From NCBI GenBank assembly GCA_017543265.1, contig JAFYGI010000008.1, positions 1 through 64,000 of the forward strand: DNA of 64,000 bases. Reading direction: 5' to 3'. This document shows positions 17,135 through 26,532 of the stretch, in pieces. The first letter of the stretch is position 1; each line of letters opens with the position of its first letter. The notes beneath the pieces were generated by a model. It was not told where the DNA came from. It ran no database searches and saw only the letters and a list, made by a program, of their open reading frames with translations. This stretch comes from Bacillota bacterium (GTDB lineage Bacteria > Bacillota > Clostridia > Lachnospirales > CAG-274). Both the position numbers and the translations under genes were made by a program.

Positions 17135-18076
17135 TTATTTTTTTATCCTTTGCTTTATAAGTATATCCAGAAATTCGCCCAGACTCATGCCCGTCTGCGC
17201 AGCGGCGGCGGGTATAAGGCTGTGGTCGGTCATACCGGGCAGGGTGTTTATCTCGATAACATATATCTGCTCGTCCTTTACCAGCATATCCACACAGCCG
17301 TAGCCCTTGCAGTGCAGTATGTTAAAGGCCTTTACGGCTATATCCTCTATCATTTTTTTCATGTATTCGGGCAGGGTGGTGAACGATACCGCACTTTCGC
17401 GGCTTAAATACTTTGCATCGTAATCGTAAATGCCCTTTGCCTTGTTGATGTCAAGCACGGACATTATCCGCAGCCCGTCCTCGGTCTGCACCACGGCGCA
17501 GGTGACCTCCTTGCCGTCTATGTATTTTTCTGTGACCGCATCGTCGGCATAGGCCGTGCGTATGTTTTCAACGGCCTTTTTAAGTGCGGCAAAGTCCTCC
17601 GCGACCTCAATGCCTATACTTGAACCGCCGCGGTTAGGCTTGACGATAAGCGGGTATTCAAGCTGCTCGAGCCTTTGCTCAAAGGTGTTTATATCGGCAT
17701 CGAGCGGGATAAATTCGCCGTCGATAACGGGGATATGTGCCTTTGACATAATGTCCTTTGCCGCCTGCTTGTTCATGCAAAGTGCGCACGAAAGTATGCC
17801 GCTGCCCGCATAGGGTATGTTAAGACACTGCAAAAGCCCCTGTACAGCGCCGTTTTCACCGCGGCCGCCGTGCAGCGCACTTAAAACAAAATCGGGGGCA
17901 AGCGCTATAAGCTGCATCACCCATGCGGTGTCGCGCTTGTCCTTGGGCAGTTCTATGGTGTGTATATCGTATTTTTGCGTATCAAGATTTTTAAGTATAT
18001 TTTCGGCAGATCTGAAAGAGACCTCGCGCTCTATGGAGCTGCCGCCCGTAAGCACGGCAAGCTTTAATTTATTCAT
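17135..18076 (-). CDS. ddl: D-alanine--D-alanine ligase
   Basis: The 313-residue ATP-grasp enzyme joins two D-alanines for the peptidoglycan stem peptide. The N-terminus LTGGSSIEREVSFRSA, the ALHGGRGENG segment, the ATP-binding PLIVKPNRGGSSIG and the metal-binding IEINTLPGMTDHSLIP are all present, at the family's normal length. It overlaps the start of the preceding GalT-like gene by 8 bases and is the last gene of the minus-strand polA run, ending at a terminator shared with the convergent cyclase gene. Confidence 0.95.
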   Translation of the reverse strand: MNKLKLAVLTGGSSIEREVSFRSAENILKNLDTQKYDIHTIELPKDKRDTAWVMQLIALAPDFVLSALHGGRGENGAVQGLLQCLNIPYAGSGILSCALCMNKQAAKDIMSKAHIPVIDGEFIPLDADINTFEQRLEQLEYPLIVKPNRGGSSIGIEVAEDFAALKKAVENIRTAYADDAVTEKYIDGKEVTCAVVQTEDGLRIMSVLDINKAKGIYDYDAKYLSRESAVSFTTLPEYMKKMIEDIAVKAFNILHCKGYGCVDMLVKDEQIYVIEINTLPGMTDHSLIPAAAAQTGMSLGEFLDILIKQRIKK

Positions 18077-18989
18077 CGTATCCGACCTCTCTTAATTTTT
18101 GTGCCCCGACCTCGGGCAAAATGGAATTTATGTAGCACCCCGTGCTGAATTCAAAGCCCGCCATATGGCCTATGCGCGGTATTATCTGTGCATAGAAGTG
18201 AAAGCAGTCGTCAAATTGGCGGCTTTTGGGTGCGCTGTAAAAGCACACATTGTAGCAAAGTCCCTCGTACACCTTGTTAAGACGTGATACGGAGTGTTTC
18301 AGCATTATGCCGAAGTCCCGCAGCTCCTCGTCCGTAAAATCGCGTATGGAGGCAATGTGGCGCTTGGGCAGTATATCCATCTCGTAGGCAAATTTTGCAT
18401 CCGCGGGCATATAAACGCGGAAATGCTCGCTCTCCTCAACGACACGGGTGCCGAAGTCCAGATTGCAGTAGTAGCAAACGCCGTGCTCCTTGTAATAATC
18501 ACCCAGCACCTGACATAAATGCTCCATTTTAAGCGGCACCACACACATTGCAGTTATCTGCCAATGGCTGTGGCTCTGGCTTGCACCCGCATCTATGCCC
18601 TGATTTTTAAACACCTGCACAAAGCTGCACCGCTCGTCGCCCTCCAGCTGTATAAAACGCTGCTGTATCACCTGCATCAGCCTGTGCATATGGTCGATGC
18701 TGAACTGCGACAGCCTTTCCTCGTGGTCGGCGGTGTCTATCAGCACGTCATGCACGCCGTAATGCTCCGCCGTGTTGGCAAGAAACGGGTATTTGTTGGG
18801 CACTATCCTTATCTGGTTATCCTCCGTTGCGCTGATAAGCGGCGGGGTCATGTGCGCGTTTTCAAGACAAAACGGGCAGTATTCCCGCGGGGTGGTGCGC
18901 ACGTTTATCTTTTTGAAGCTGTGCGGCCTGTTGGCGCGGTCGGTAGCGTAAAACACATATTCACCCGTTAAGAAACATCGCTTCATCAT
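18069..18989 (-). CDS. GalT-like nucleotidyltransferase of the HIT superfamily
   Basis: This 306-residue protein resembles galactose-1-phosphate uridylyltransferases and the related DUF4931 group. C38 and C41 (CPFC) fit the zinc site, VPNKYPFL matches the substrate segment, and S139-H140-S141-H142-W143-Q144 is the HxHxQ active site, where the second His becomes uridylylated in GalT. A second CxxC pair (YCNLD region) and HRHIA-like segment follow. GalT proper has HPHGQ, so the real sugar substrate is uncertain. It sits in an operon with ddl, with which it overlaps. Confidence 0.75.
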   Translation of the reverse strand: MMKRCFLTGEYVFYATDRANRPHSFKKINVRTTPREYCPFCLENAHMTPPLISATEDNQIRIVPNKYPFLANTAEHYGVHDVLIDTADHEERLSQFSIDHMHRLMQVIQQRFIQLEGDERCSFVQVFKNQGIDAGASQSHSHWQITAMCVVPLKMEHLCQVLGDYYKEHGVCYYCNLDFGTRVVEESEHFRVYMPADAKFAYEMDILPKRHIASIRDFTDEELRDFGIMLKHSVSRLNKVYEGLCYNVCFYSAPKSRQFDDCFHFYAQIIPRIGHMAGFEFSTGCYINSILPEVGAQKLREVGYDE

Positions 18990-19005
18990 AGAATATCACA
19001 TCCTT

Positions 19006-20586
19006 TTACTTTTCTTCCGAAATATACCATTTTTCTTCGTTGTCAAAAATACTTGTAAGCGAGGGGTGTATATCGCCCTTTATCTTGCTGCTTGTAAGCA
19101 AAACAGAGGATTTAAAGGCAATGCCTATGCATGGCAGCTCGTCCGCGCAGTACGCCTGAAGCTCCCTCACGCTTTTTTTGTAGTTTTCGTCACCGAGTGC
19201 GCTTTTGCAGGCCGCAAGCAGCTCGTTCATGTGCGCATCGCTGTATTTGCCGTAGTTTATGGTGCCGCCCGTTTGCAGCAGCATTGACGGCTCTATACGG
19301 GGCGTAAACTCCGTGCCGCCGATATACAGCTGAAAATCGCCCCTTTGCAGACGGCTGAAATATGTGCCGAAGTCAACGGCCTCTATCTCGACCGTTATGC
19401 CCATATCGCGCAGAGCACCTGCCACAATGTTGGCCACGCGCAGCCGCTCTGTGCTGTCGTTGTTTACAAGTATGGACAGGGTAAGCTTTGACAGGTCATA
19501 GCCCGAGGCGGCCATCATATTGTGCGCAAGCTCGGGGTTGTAGCTGTAGTTGTCAAGCCCCGCGGGTGCCGAAAGCGCCGATGCGGGATTTATCGGGGTA
19601 ATGCTTCTTGCGGCGTTGCCCAGATATATGTCCTTTACTATGTCATCAAGCGGTATGCCGTAGGCAAGACCCTGACGGAAGCTGTTGTTTCGCAGTACGG
19701 GCTGCGTAAAGTTAAAGCCGATAAATTCAAAACGGTTGCTGTTGTATGCCGTTGCGTTTACATCGCGGCCTATATTCATAGAGCCCATGGTGCTAAGGTC
19801 CGCGCACAGCACATCCGTCATGCCCGCACGAAAGGCATCCGTGTCGCTTTGCAGGTTTGGCGCAAGCATAACATCCACCCTTTGTATGTAGGGCGTGCCC
19901 TTGACGGAGGAATTGACCGCTTCAAGCGTCATATGGTGCTTTTCGCGGTAATCCGCCATGCGGTAGCAGCCGCTGCCCAGCGGCTTCATATCGTTTGTGC
20001 CCGTGCGGTAGTGGTGCTTTGGTATAACGGGAAAGCACAGGTTGTACGCACAGCCGCCGTAGGGCTCGGAGTAGTTTATGACCGCCACATGGCGGCTGGA
20101 TTGGTAACAGCTTTCCACATTTGCCATGGCGGGCTTGTAAATAGAGTCCGACGGGGCATTTTTTATCGTCTGCAATGAAAAAATAACGTCTGCGGCGGTT
20201 ATTGGCGTGCCGTCCTGCCAGACAAGGTCGTCGTTAAGGACTATGCTGAGTGTGCTGCCGTCCGCGGAAAGCTTGTATTCACGGGCAATACACGGGGATA
20301 TCTGCTGCTCGTCATCAAGGGTGAACAGCGGCAGAAATATAAGCCCCAGCACCCTGTCAACACGCAGGTCTCTGTTTTCAAGCGGGTTAAGGGTCTCGGG
20401 ATAGCCCATTGACAGGCTTATCGAGCCGCCGCTGTCTATAAATATCTCCTCGCCCGTGCGGCTGTCCACTATGGACTGCTGACCCTCGGCGGGCTGTTCC
20501 GTTTCGGGGGTCTGCGCACAGCCGACCGTATATATAAAAATTAAAAGCAATGCAAATATACTTTTAAAACTCTGTTTCTTGTCCAT
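19006..20586 (-). CDS. Peptide-type ABC transporter substrate-binding lipoprotein
   Basis: The 526-residue protein begins with a lipoprotein signal ending in TVGC (C23), then the solute-binding family 5 fold: NPLENRDLRVDRVLGLIFLPL near the start, the DLVWQDGTPITAADVIFS motif and a late FQLYIGGTE segment. This family binds oligopeptides, dipeptides or nickel. No permease or ATPase gene is nearby, so it is an orphan receptor. Its start overlaps the end of the transglycosylase gene by 23 bases, so murein fragments released by that enzyme are a possible ligand (inference only). Confidence 0.85.
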   Translation of the reverse strand: MDKKQSFKSIFALLLIFIYTVGCAQTPETEQPAEGQQSIVDSRTGEEIFIDSGGSISLSMGYPETLNPLENRDLRVDRVLGLIFLPLFTLDDEQQISPCIAREYKLSADGSTLSIVLNDDLVWQDGTPITAADVIFSLQTIKNAPSDSIYKPAMANVESCYQSSRHVAVINYSEPYGGCAYNLCFPVIPKHHYRTGTNDMKPLGSGCYRMADYREKHHMTLEAVNSSVKGTPYIQRVDVMLAPNLQSDTDAFRAGMTDVLCADLSTMGSMNIGRDVNATAYNSNRFEFIGFNFTQPVLRNNSFRQGLAYGIPLDDIVKDIYLGNAARSITPINPASALSAPAGLDNYSYNPELAHNMMAASGYDLSKLTLSILVNNDSTERLRVANIVAGALRDMGITVEIEAVDFGTYFSRLQRGDFQLYIGGTEFTPRIEPSMLLQTGGTINYGKYSDAHMNELLAACKSALGDENYKKSVRELQAYCADELPCIGIAFKSSVLLTSSKIKGDIHPSLTSIFDNEEKWYISEEK

Positions 20587-21151
20587 AAAAATTTACCTTT
20601 ATCAAAAATCTGTAAATATATTGGTTTATCCGTATTTTTATAACGTAATCCTGGGTCTCCTTGTAGGGGATGTTTTTAAGGCGCAGGGTCTTTCCGTCGG
20701 GGCTGTAGGTCTCGTCGTCGAGCCATTTTGATATATTGCCCGTGCCTGCGTTGTACGCCGCCACCATAAGCGTAAGGTCGCCGTCAAAGCGGGCGCTCAG
20801 GTAATGGAGATACCAGCAGCCCATCTGTATATTAAGCTCGGGCTCCTTTATGCGGAAAATATTGAAGTTTTCCACGGGTATCTGCGGCGCTATCCAGTTT
20901 GCGGTCTCGTCCATAAGCTGCATAAGCCCCTTTGCGCCCTTTGCGGACTGCGCATCCGTATCAAAGCCGCTTTCGGTGTTTATGACCGCACACACCAGCG
21001 CGGGGTCAAGGTCGTACTCGGCGGCATATTTTTTTATGGTATCGTAATGCTGCAGCGGAAATAATATGCTTATTGCGCAGTAAAGCACCAATACCGTCAA
21101 AAGCAGCAATATTACAAAGCGTTTGAAGCGCTTGCGTAGTTCTTTAAACAT
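20564..21151 (-). CDS. Membrane-anchored lytic transglycosylase
   Basis: The 195-residue protein has one N-terminal transmembrane helix (about 12-31) and an SLT domain: catalytic E60 in NTESGF, the AKGLMQLM motif and AAYNAG. These are the three signature segments of Slt/MltC-type lytic transglycosylases, which cleave the glycan chain of peptidoglycan. Its start abuts the end of coaE (sharing one base) and its end overlaps the binding-lipoprotein gene, so it is translated within the polA operon. Confidence 0.92.
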   Translation of the reverse strand: MFKELRKRFKRFVILLLLTVLVLYCAISILFPLQHYDTIKKYAAEYDLDPALVCAVINTESGFDTDAQSAKGAKGLMQLMDETANWIAPQIPVENFNIFRIKEPELNIQMGCWYLHYLSARFDGDLTLMVAAYNAGTGNISKWLDDETYSPDGKTLRLKNIPYKETQDYVIKIRINQYIYRFLIKVNFYGQETEF

Positions 21152-21780
21152 TATATTCTCCCGTTTTGCTTCGCCTGCTCATTTAAAGCGTAAAATGCTT
21201 TTTTTACAATGGGTCCAAGCTGCGATATATCATCGTAGTTGTTCATGATAATAATATCGAATATATCGTGGTGATCAAACGACGGCACCTGGTTTTTAAA
21301 ACGCTCGAGTGCCTTTTCACGGGTTATGCCGTCACGGCGCATAACGCGCTCAAGACGCAGCTTTTCGTCCGCATCCACAAGCCACGCGGCATCGCAAAGC
21401 GGCATAAGCCCCGCCTCGCGCAAAAGCGGCGCATCTATGACGATATACGCCTTGTCGGCGTTTTCGGCAATGATGTCGGCAATGCGCTTTGTTATATGGC
21501 CGTGGGATATCCCGTTTAAAAGCTCAAGCTTTTTTTTGTCGTTAAAAACTATGCCGCCGAGTATCCTGCGGTCTATCTCGCCGTTTTCGCCGAGTATTTC
21601 TTTGCCGAAGGCATTTACTATGTCGTCGTAGGCACAGCCGCCCTTTGCCATGTTTTCGTGGGCAAGCCTGTCGCAGTCTATGATATGGCAGCCCAGCTTT
21701 TCCAGTATCCTGCATACCTCGCCCTTGCCGCTGCCGCTGTTTCCCGTCAGTCCTATTATATACGGTTTATTTTGCGTCAT
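21151..21780 (-). CDS. coaE: Dephospho-CoA kinase
   Basis: The 209-residue cytoplasmic enzyme performs the last step of coenzyme A synthesis. The P-loop GLTGNSGSGKG is at residues 10-20, followed by HIIDCDRLAHE and the lid segment RLERVMRRDGITREKALERF. Length and motifs are typical. It overlaps the 3' end of polA by 14 bases; the pairing of polA with coaE is common in bacteria. Confidence 0.94.
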   Translation of the reverse strand: MTQNKPYIIGLTGNSGSGKGEVCRILEKLGCHIIDCDRLAHENMAKGGCAYDDIVNAFGKEILGENGEIDRRILGGIVFNDKKKLELLNGISHGHITKRIADIIAENADKAYIVIDAPLLREAGLMPLCDAAWLVDADEKLRLERVMRRDGITREKALERFKNQVPSFDHHDIFDIIIMNNYDDISQLGPIVKKAFYALNEQAKQNGRI

Positions 21781-24412
21781 ACCAATTTTCTCCGTATTTT
21801 ACATCCACCACAAGCGGCACCGAAAGGCTGGCCGCATTCTGCATCTCGTCAATAAGTATTTTTGTGACCTCTTCCAGCTCGGGCTTGTAGACCTCCAGCA
21901 AAAGCTCGTCATGCACCTGCAAAATAAGGCGCGATTTGTGGTTTTCAAGTGCCTTGTGCACCCTTATCATCGCAATTTTGATAATGTCGGCGGCGGTGCC
22001 CTGTATGGGCATATTCATCGCCACGCGCTCGCCGAAGCTGCGCAGGTTGAAGTTGCTGCTCGAAATTTCGGGGATGTATCTTATCCTGCCGTATTCGGTG
22101 CGGGCAAAGCCTGTTTTGTGCGCCGTTTCGACCGCCCTGTCAAGGTATTCCTTTACCCTTGGATAACGCGCGAAATAGCCGTTTATATAGCTGTCGGCCT
22201 CGGCCTTGGTGATGTTAAGGTCACGGCTTAAGGAATAGCCGCTTATGCCGTAAACTATGCCGAAATTGACCGCCTTTGCATTGGAGCGCTGCAGCGGCGT
22301 TACCTGCTCAAAGGGCACATCAAACACCTGCGATGCCGTCAGACGGTGGATATCCATGCCGTTTTTAAAGGCGTTTATAAAGGTCTCGTCGCCCGATATA
22401 TGCGCCAGCAGGCAAAGCTCTATCTGCGAATAATCGCCGTCAAGCAGTACATAGTCTTTGTCGGGGATAAAGACCTTCCTTAGCTGCCTGCCAAGCTCCA
22501 TGCGTATGGGGATATTCTGCAAATTCGGCTCGGTGGAGCTTATGCGTCCCGTTGCGGTTATGGTCTGGTTAAAGGTGGAGTGTATCCTGCCGTCGTCCTT
22601 GCAGATAACGGCAAGCAGCCCGTCAACATAGGTGCTTTTAAGCTTTGTATGGCTGCGGTACTCCAGTACCTTTCTTACTATCTCTTCCTTGTCGGCCAGC
22701 TTTTCCAGTATGTCGGCGTTTGTTGACCAACCCGTTTTTGTCTTTTTGCCGCCCTTTAAGCCCAGCTTTTCAAACAGTATGGTACCGAGCTGCTTGGGCG
22801 AATTTATATTGAATTCCTCGTCGGCAAGCCAGTATATCTCTTTTGTCAGCTCGTCTATCTTTAATTGAAGCTTTTCGCCGTATTCCCTTATGCCGTCCGC
22901 ATCCACGCGCATACCGTAAAGCTCCATGTCGCCCAGCACATACACAAGCGGCAGTTCTATATCGCGGTAAAGCGCATCAAGCCCCTTTTCGGCCATTTCC
23001 TTTTCAAGCACGGCCTTTGCCGAAAAGTCGATATCGGCACAGCCGCAGCAGTAATCAATCGTCTTTTCGCGCTCTGTCACTATAAGCTCGCCGAGCGGCT
23101 TGCGTGACTTGCCCTTGCCGAAAAAGCTGTCCTCGTCGGGGAATGCCGTGTTGAGATAATCGGCCGCAAGGCTTGCGTGGGAATAGTCGTTTTTGCTTGC
23201 ATTTAAAAGATATGCGGCTATCGAGGTGTCAAACACGGCGTTTTTAAGCGTAGTGCCGTGCTTTTTAAGATAGACGTAGGCCGCCTTTATATCGTGAAAA
23301 ATTTTCGGTGTATCGCCCTCGAATACGGGGGCAAAAACCTCCAGAAGCTCGGTCTCGGGCAGGGCGGCGACCGCACCGTCAATGCCGCAGCCGCTTACGG
23401 CAACAGCCTGAAGCCTGCCGTCCTCAAAAAACAGGGCAAAGGCCGCGGTGTCCTTTATTTTGGCCGCTATATCCAGCGCCTGTGCCTTATCATCGGTAAA
23501 AATATAGTTTTTCTTTGCCTTTTCCGCCTTTTCCGCACCCGTATCCACGGCCGAAAAGCGATTTAAAAGGCTTTTGAAATTATGCGCCCTGAATTCCTCA
23601 AAGGCCTTTTCGTTAAAAATGTTGTCGGCCTTTGTGTCCGCAAAATCAAGCTCTATCGGGACATCGGTCTTTATGGTGACGAGCCATTTGCTAAGCCGTG
23701 CCTGCTGTGCGTATGTCTTTAAATTTTCGCTTGCAAGGCGGGGCTTTACCTCGTCTGCGTGCTCGATGGCGTTTTCCACCGTGTGAAACTGACTGATTAT
23801 CTTGGCGGCGGTCTTTTCGCCCACCTTGGGCACGCCGGGCACGTTGTCGCTGGCATCGCCCATAAGCGCCTTCATCTCGATAAATTCAAGCGGAGTCACG
23901 CCGTAGGTCTCCTCCACCTGTTTTGCAAAGTAATCCTCCACAACGGTCTGTCCGCCCTTTGTTTTGGGTATGCGTATCTGTATGGTATCGGTTGCCAGCT
24001 GCAAAAGGTCGCGGTCGCCCGATACGATAACGGGGGTAAGCCCCTCCTTTTCCGCCCTTACCGCAAGTGTGCCCAGCAGGTCGTCCGCCTCATAGCCGCC
24101 CAGCTCCACGGTTTTTATATCCATGGCCGCAAGCACCTTTTTTAAAAGCGGTATCTGCGGGCGAAGCTCCTCGGGCATGGATCTTCTGGTGCCCTTGTAC
24201 TGCGCAAATTCAAGGTGACGGAAGGTGGGCTGGTGTACATCAAAGCAAACGGCGCACATATCGGGGCGCTCGTCGTCAAAAAGCTTGAAAAATATGTTTA
24301 AAAAGCCGTAAACTGCGTTTGTGTACTCGCCGTTTTTGTCGGTCAGAAGCGGCATTGCGTAAAATGCGCGGTTTATAAGACTGTTGCCGTCCAAAAGCAT
24401 TATCTTGGGCAT
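21767..24412 (-). CDS. polA: DNA polymerase I
   Basis: The 881-residue repair polymerase has an N-terminal 5'-3' nuclease (about 1-290), a degenerate 3'-5' exonuclease module (about 300-475) and the polymerase domain. Motif A is DYSQIELCLLAH, motif B is KAVNFGIVYGISGYS and motif C is VHDELLLE. The exonuclease module lacks the metal-binding DxE (ALFFEDGRLQAVAV instead), so proofreading is probably absent, as in Bacillus and Thermus PolA. Motif A carries Cys where the family usually has Arg (IELR). It heads the coaE operon. Confidence 0.95.
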   Translation of the reverse strand: MPKIMLLDGNSLINRAFYAMPLLTDKNGEYTNAVYGFLNIFFKLFDDERPDMCAVCFDVHQPTFRHLEFAQYKGTRRSMPEELRPQIPLLKKVLAAMDIKTVELGGYEADDLLGTLAVRAEKEGLTPVIVSGDRDLLQLATDTIQIRIPKTKGGQTVVEDYFAKQVEETYGVTPLEFIEMKALMGDASDNVPGVPKVGEKTAAKIISQFHTVENAIEHADEVKPRLASENLKTYAQQARLSKWLVTIKTDVPIELDFADTKADNIFNEKAFEEFRAHNFKSLLNRFSAVDTGAEKAEKAKKNYIFTDDKAQALDIAAKIKDTAAFALFFEDGRLQAVAVSGCGIDGAVAALPETELLEVFAPVFEGDTPKIFHDIKAAYVYLKKHGTTLKNAVFDTSIAAYLLNASKNDYSHASLAADYLNTAFPDEDSFFGKGKSRKPLGELIVTEREKTIDYCCGCADIDFSAKAVLEKEMAEKGLDALYRDIELPLVYVLGDMELYGMRVDADGIREYGEKLQLKIDELTKEIYWLADEEFNINSPKQLGTILFEKLGLKGGKKTKTGWSTNADILEKLADKEEIVRKVLEYRSHTKLKSTYVDGLLAVICKDDGRIHSTFNQTITATGRISSTEPNLQNIPIRMELGRQLRKVFIPDKDYVLLDGDYSQIELCLLAHISGDETFINAFKNGMDIHRLTASQVFDVPFEQVTPLQRSNAKAVNFGIVYGISGYSLSRDLNITKAEADSYINGYFARYPRVKEYLDRAVETAHKTGFARTEYGRIRYIPEISSSNFNLRSFGERVAMNMPIQGTAADIIKIAMIRVHKALENHKSRLILQVHDELLLEVYKPELEEVTKILIDEMQNAASLSVPLVVDVKYGENWYDAK

Positions 24413-24437
24413 GAAATTTACCTCCCGTTTGTCTGTT

Positions 24438-25772
24438 TCAGAAGCCTTTGTTTTTAAGCTGCGAAACTATATCTATGTATTTTTCCGTGACATCAAAGCC
24501 GCGGAAGTTCTCTCTTTTTAAATCTATGATGTCGCCGTGCGAAATACCCCTGCGGTATTTGTTGACTATCGTGCCCTGGTACTCGCCCCATTTTGCAGAT
24601 TCAACAGTCACAAGGCCGTCGTTTTGCCTGCTGTCGGTCAGCGCGATAAAGGCGTAGGGCAGCGGCAGTATGCGGTCGCTGAAAAAGTTTTTCAGGACAG
24701 CGGTGTAGCTTTGGTAGTATACCCCGTCGGCATCGGGACAGTTTTGGTTGAACACCTCCGCCTGCGCCGAGGTCAGGTCAAAGGCGGCCGCGCAAAAGTC
24801 GGGGCGCACATCGCCGAAACGGCGGAACATGGCGTTGACATAACGCTCCGCAAGCTTGAACAGCGGTTTGGGCATCTTGGTCAGAAAATCCGCTATGGGC
24901 GAGCCCCTGTGCGGGGTGCCGATGGTGGTAAGGCTTGCCGTGTACGGCGCAAGCCCCAGCTTGCTTATTGCATATCTGGCATCAAGGCCGCCCTTTGAGT
25001 GGGCGATGATATTTACCTTTTCCGCACCCGTTTCCTGCAAGACCAACTTTACGGTCTCGCAAAGGTCCTCCGCGTTGTGCCGTATATCGCCCCAGGCCTC
25101 CTGATGGCCGTAGTAGACGACAGCGCCGTTTTTTTGCAGCACCTTGGGTATCCTGCCCCAGTAGTTGAAGTAGTGCAGGTCACGAAAGCCCAGCCCGTGT
25201 ACCATGACAAGCGGGTACTTTGTACAGCATACATCGCTGCTGCGGCCGAGATCCTCTTTTATCTTATAGCTGAAATACTCGTATTCAAGGGCGGCGGTGC
25301 GTGCCATATACACCATTGCGATAAGCCCCAGCACGGGCAGATGCAGCGCGATAATGCAGACAATGCGCTTTACCACGCTCAGCCAGCTGCTTGTAAGTAT
25401 TATCCTTATTATGCCCGACATACCGAGCGCCCATATAAAAAGCAGGGTCAGCACAAGGTCGGTTATAAATATCCCCGTGTGCGGATCTACGCCGCAGCGC
25501 AGGATAAGCGTACAGTACAGAGCCGCCTGTATCAGCTGACACAAAAAGCAGGCGGAAAGCTGCAGCTCGCCGCCGTGCATTGCATAAAGACGGACGGTCT
25601 CGCCCTTTACGCGCTTTGTCGGTATAATAAAAAGCCTTAAAAACGCATATGCAAAAACAGGCAAAAGACACAAAAGCCACAGCCACGGCAGGGGAAGGTA
25701 TTTGAATATCAGATAGCCTATCCCCGCAAGATGCGGCAGAAAAAACAGCGACAAAACAATAAAAACACTCAA
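24438..25772 (-). CDS. Membrane-bound lipase-like alpha/beta hydrolase
   Basis: The 444-residue protein has about four to five hydrophobic helices in the first 160 residues (clear at 3-22, 28-50, 75-92, 100-128 and 135-158), then an alpha/beta-hydrolase domain. The oxyanion segment VMVHGLGFRD is at about 189-198, and the nucleophile elbow AHSKGG has S259, with TTIGTPHRGSP after it as in bacterial triacylglycerol lipases. The elbow starts with Ala rather than Gly. The substrate is unknown; a lipid ester is likely. The start directly follows the stop of the HIT gene. Confidence 0.78.
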   Translation of the reverse strand: MSVFIVLSLFFLPHLAGIGYLIFKYLPLPWLWLLCLLPVFAYAFLRLFIIPTKRVKGETVRLYAMHGGELQLSACFLCQLIQAALYCTLILRCGVDPHTGIFITDLVLTLLFIWALGMSGIIRIILTSSWLSVVKRIVCIIALHLPVLGLIAMVYMARTAALEYEYFSYKIKEDLGRSSDVCCTKYPLVMVHGLGFRDLHYFNYWGRIPKVLQKNGAVVYYGHQEAWGDIRHNAEDLCETVKLVLQETGAEKVNIIAHSKGGLDARYAISKLGLAPYTASLTTIGTPHRGSPIADFLTKMPKPLFKLAERYVNAMFRRFGDVRPDFCAAAFDLTSAQAEVFNQNCPDADGVYYQSYTAVLKNFFSDRILPLPYAFIALTDSRQNDGLVTVESAKWGEYQGTIVNKYRRGISHGDIIDLKRENFRGFDVTEKYIDIVSQLKNKGF

Positions 25773-26186
25773 TTATTTTATCTCTCCCGCTATTTTAGCA
25801 CAAATCGTTTTTTGCTCGTCGTCCGTTACCTTTGCAACGTGACCCGGGAACGAGGGCCAGTCGCCCTTGTGGCGCGGGATAACGTGGATATGGTAGTGCA
25901 TTACCGACTGCCATGCCGCCTCGCCGCTGTTTTGCAGGATATTCACACCGTCTGCGTTCATGGCCTTTTTAACGGCCTCCGCGGTCTTTTTTGCAACTGC
26001 GTGCGCCTTTGCCACGGTGTCCGAGTCAAGCTCGAATATGTCCGCGCCGTGCTTTTTGGGCAGAACCAGACAATGACCGGGGTTCGCGGGGTTCGCATCT
26101 AAAATAACGCGAAAATCCGCATCCTCGTATACCGTGTTTGTGGGGATATCCCCGTTTGCTATCTTACAAAAAATACAATCGCTCAT
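25773..26186 (-). CDS. HIT family nucleotide-binding hydrolase
   Basis: The 137-residue protein has the N-terminal CIFCKIANGDIPT segment with a CxxC, the HCLVLPKKH strand and the histidine triad HYHIHVIPRH near residue 100. These define Hint/HIT proteins, which hydrolyse nucleoside phosphoramidates or dinucleoside polyphosphates. Its stop is adjacent to the start of the lipase-like gene and it has a strong AGGAGG before its ATG. Confidence 0.92.
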   Translation of the reverse strand: MSDCIFCKIANGDIPTNTVYEDADFRVILDANPANPGHCLVLPKKHGADIFELDSDTVAKAHAVAKKTAEAVKKAMNADGVNILQNSGEAAWQSVMHYHIHVIPRHKGDWPSFPGHVAKVTDDEQKTICAKIAGEIK

Positions 26187-26219
26187 TTTTATAATTCCTC
26201 CTTTTAAATATGTCCTTTA

Positions 26220-26504
26220 TTATTCGTAGCAGGGATAATCCCCGTCTATTACAAATTTATCCGGATGTGCTTTTATATAATCGTTCATCAGCTGATACGG
26301 GTTGTTATCGTAATAAAAATCATCCGGCGCGTTAAAACCGTCAAAGCCCTCGCTTTCGGATAATTTGTCGAGTGACTTGCTTCGCTCGCTTTCGTCAAGG
26401 GGTACCGAGCCGCCGAACATATCTATTGCCTTTTGAAAATTATCCGCACAGCCCGAAAGTGCCGGCAGCAGGCACAGAAGTGAAAATGTAAATAATATTT
26501 TCAT
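26220..26504 (-). CDS. Small lipoprotein of unknown function
   Basis: This 94-residue protein begins with a short lipoprotein signal ending ALSGC (C19). The mature part is acidic and rich in Asp, Ser and Tyr, with no domain I recognise. The frame is open 45 codons further upstream, but that extension runs into the asnB gene and has no signal peptide, so the ATG at 26504 with an AGGAA upstream is chosen. Confidence 0.7.
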   Translation of the reverse strand: MKILFTFSLLCLLPALSGCADNFQKAIDMFGGSVPLDESERSKSLDKLSESEGFDGFNAPDDFYYDNNPYQLMNDYIKAHPDKFVIDGDYPCYE

Positions 26505-26532
26505 TGTGTATGGAGTTCCTTTCAAAAGATAT

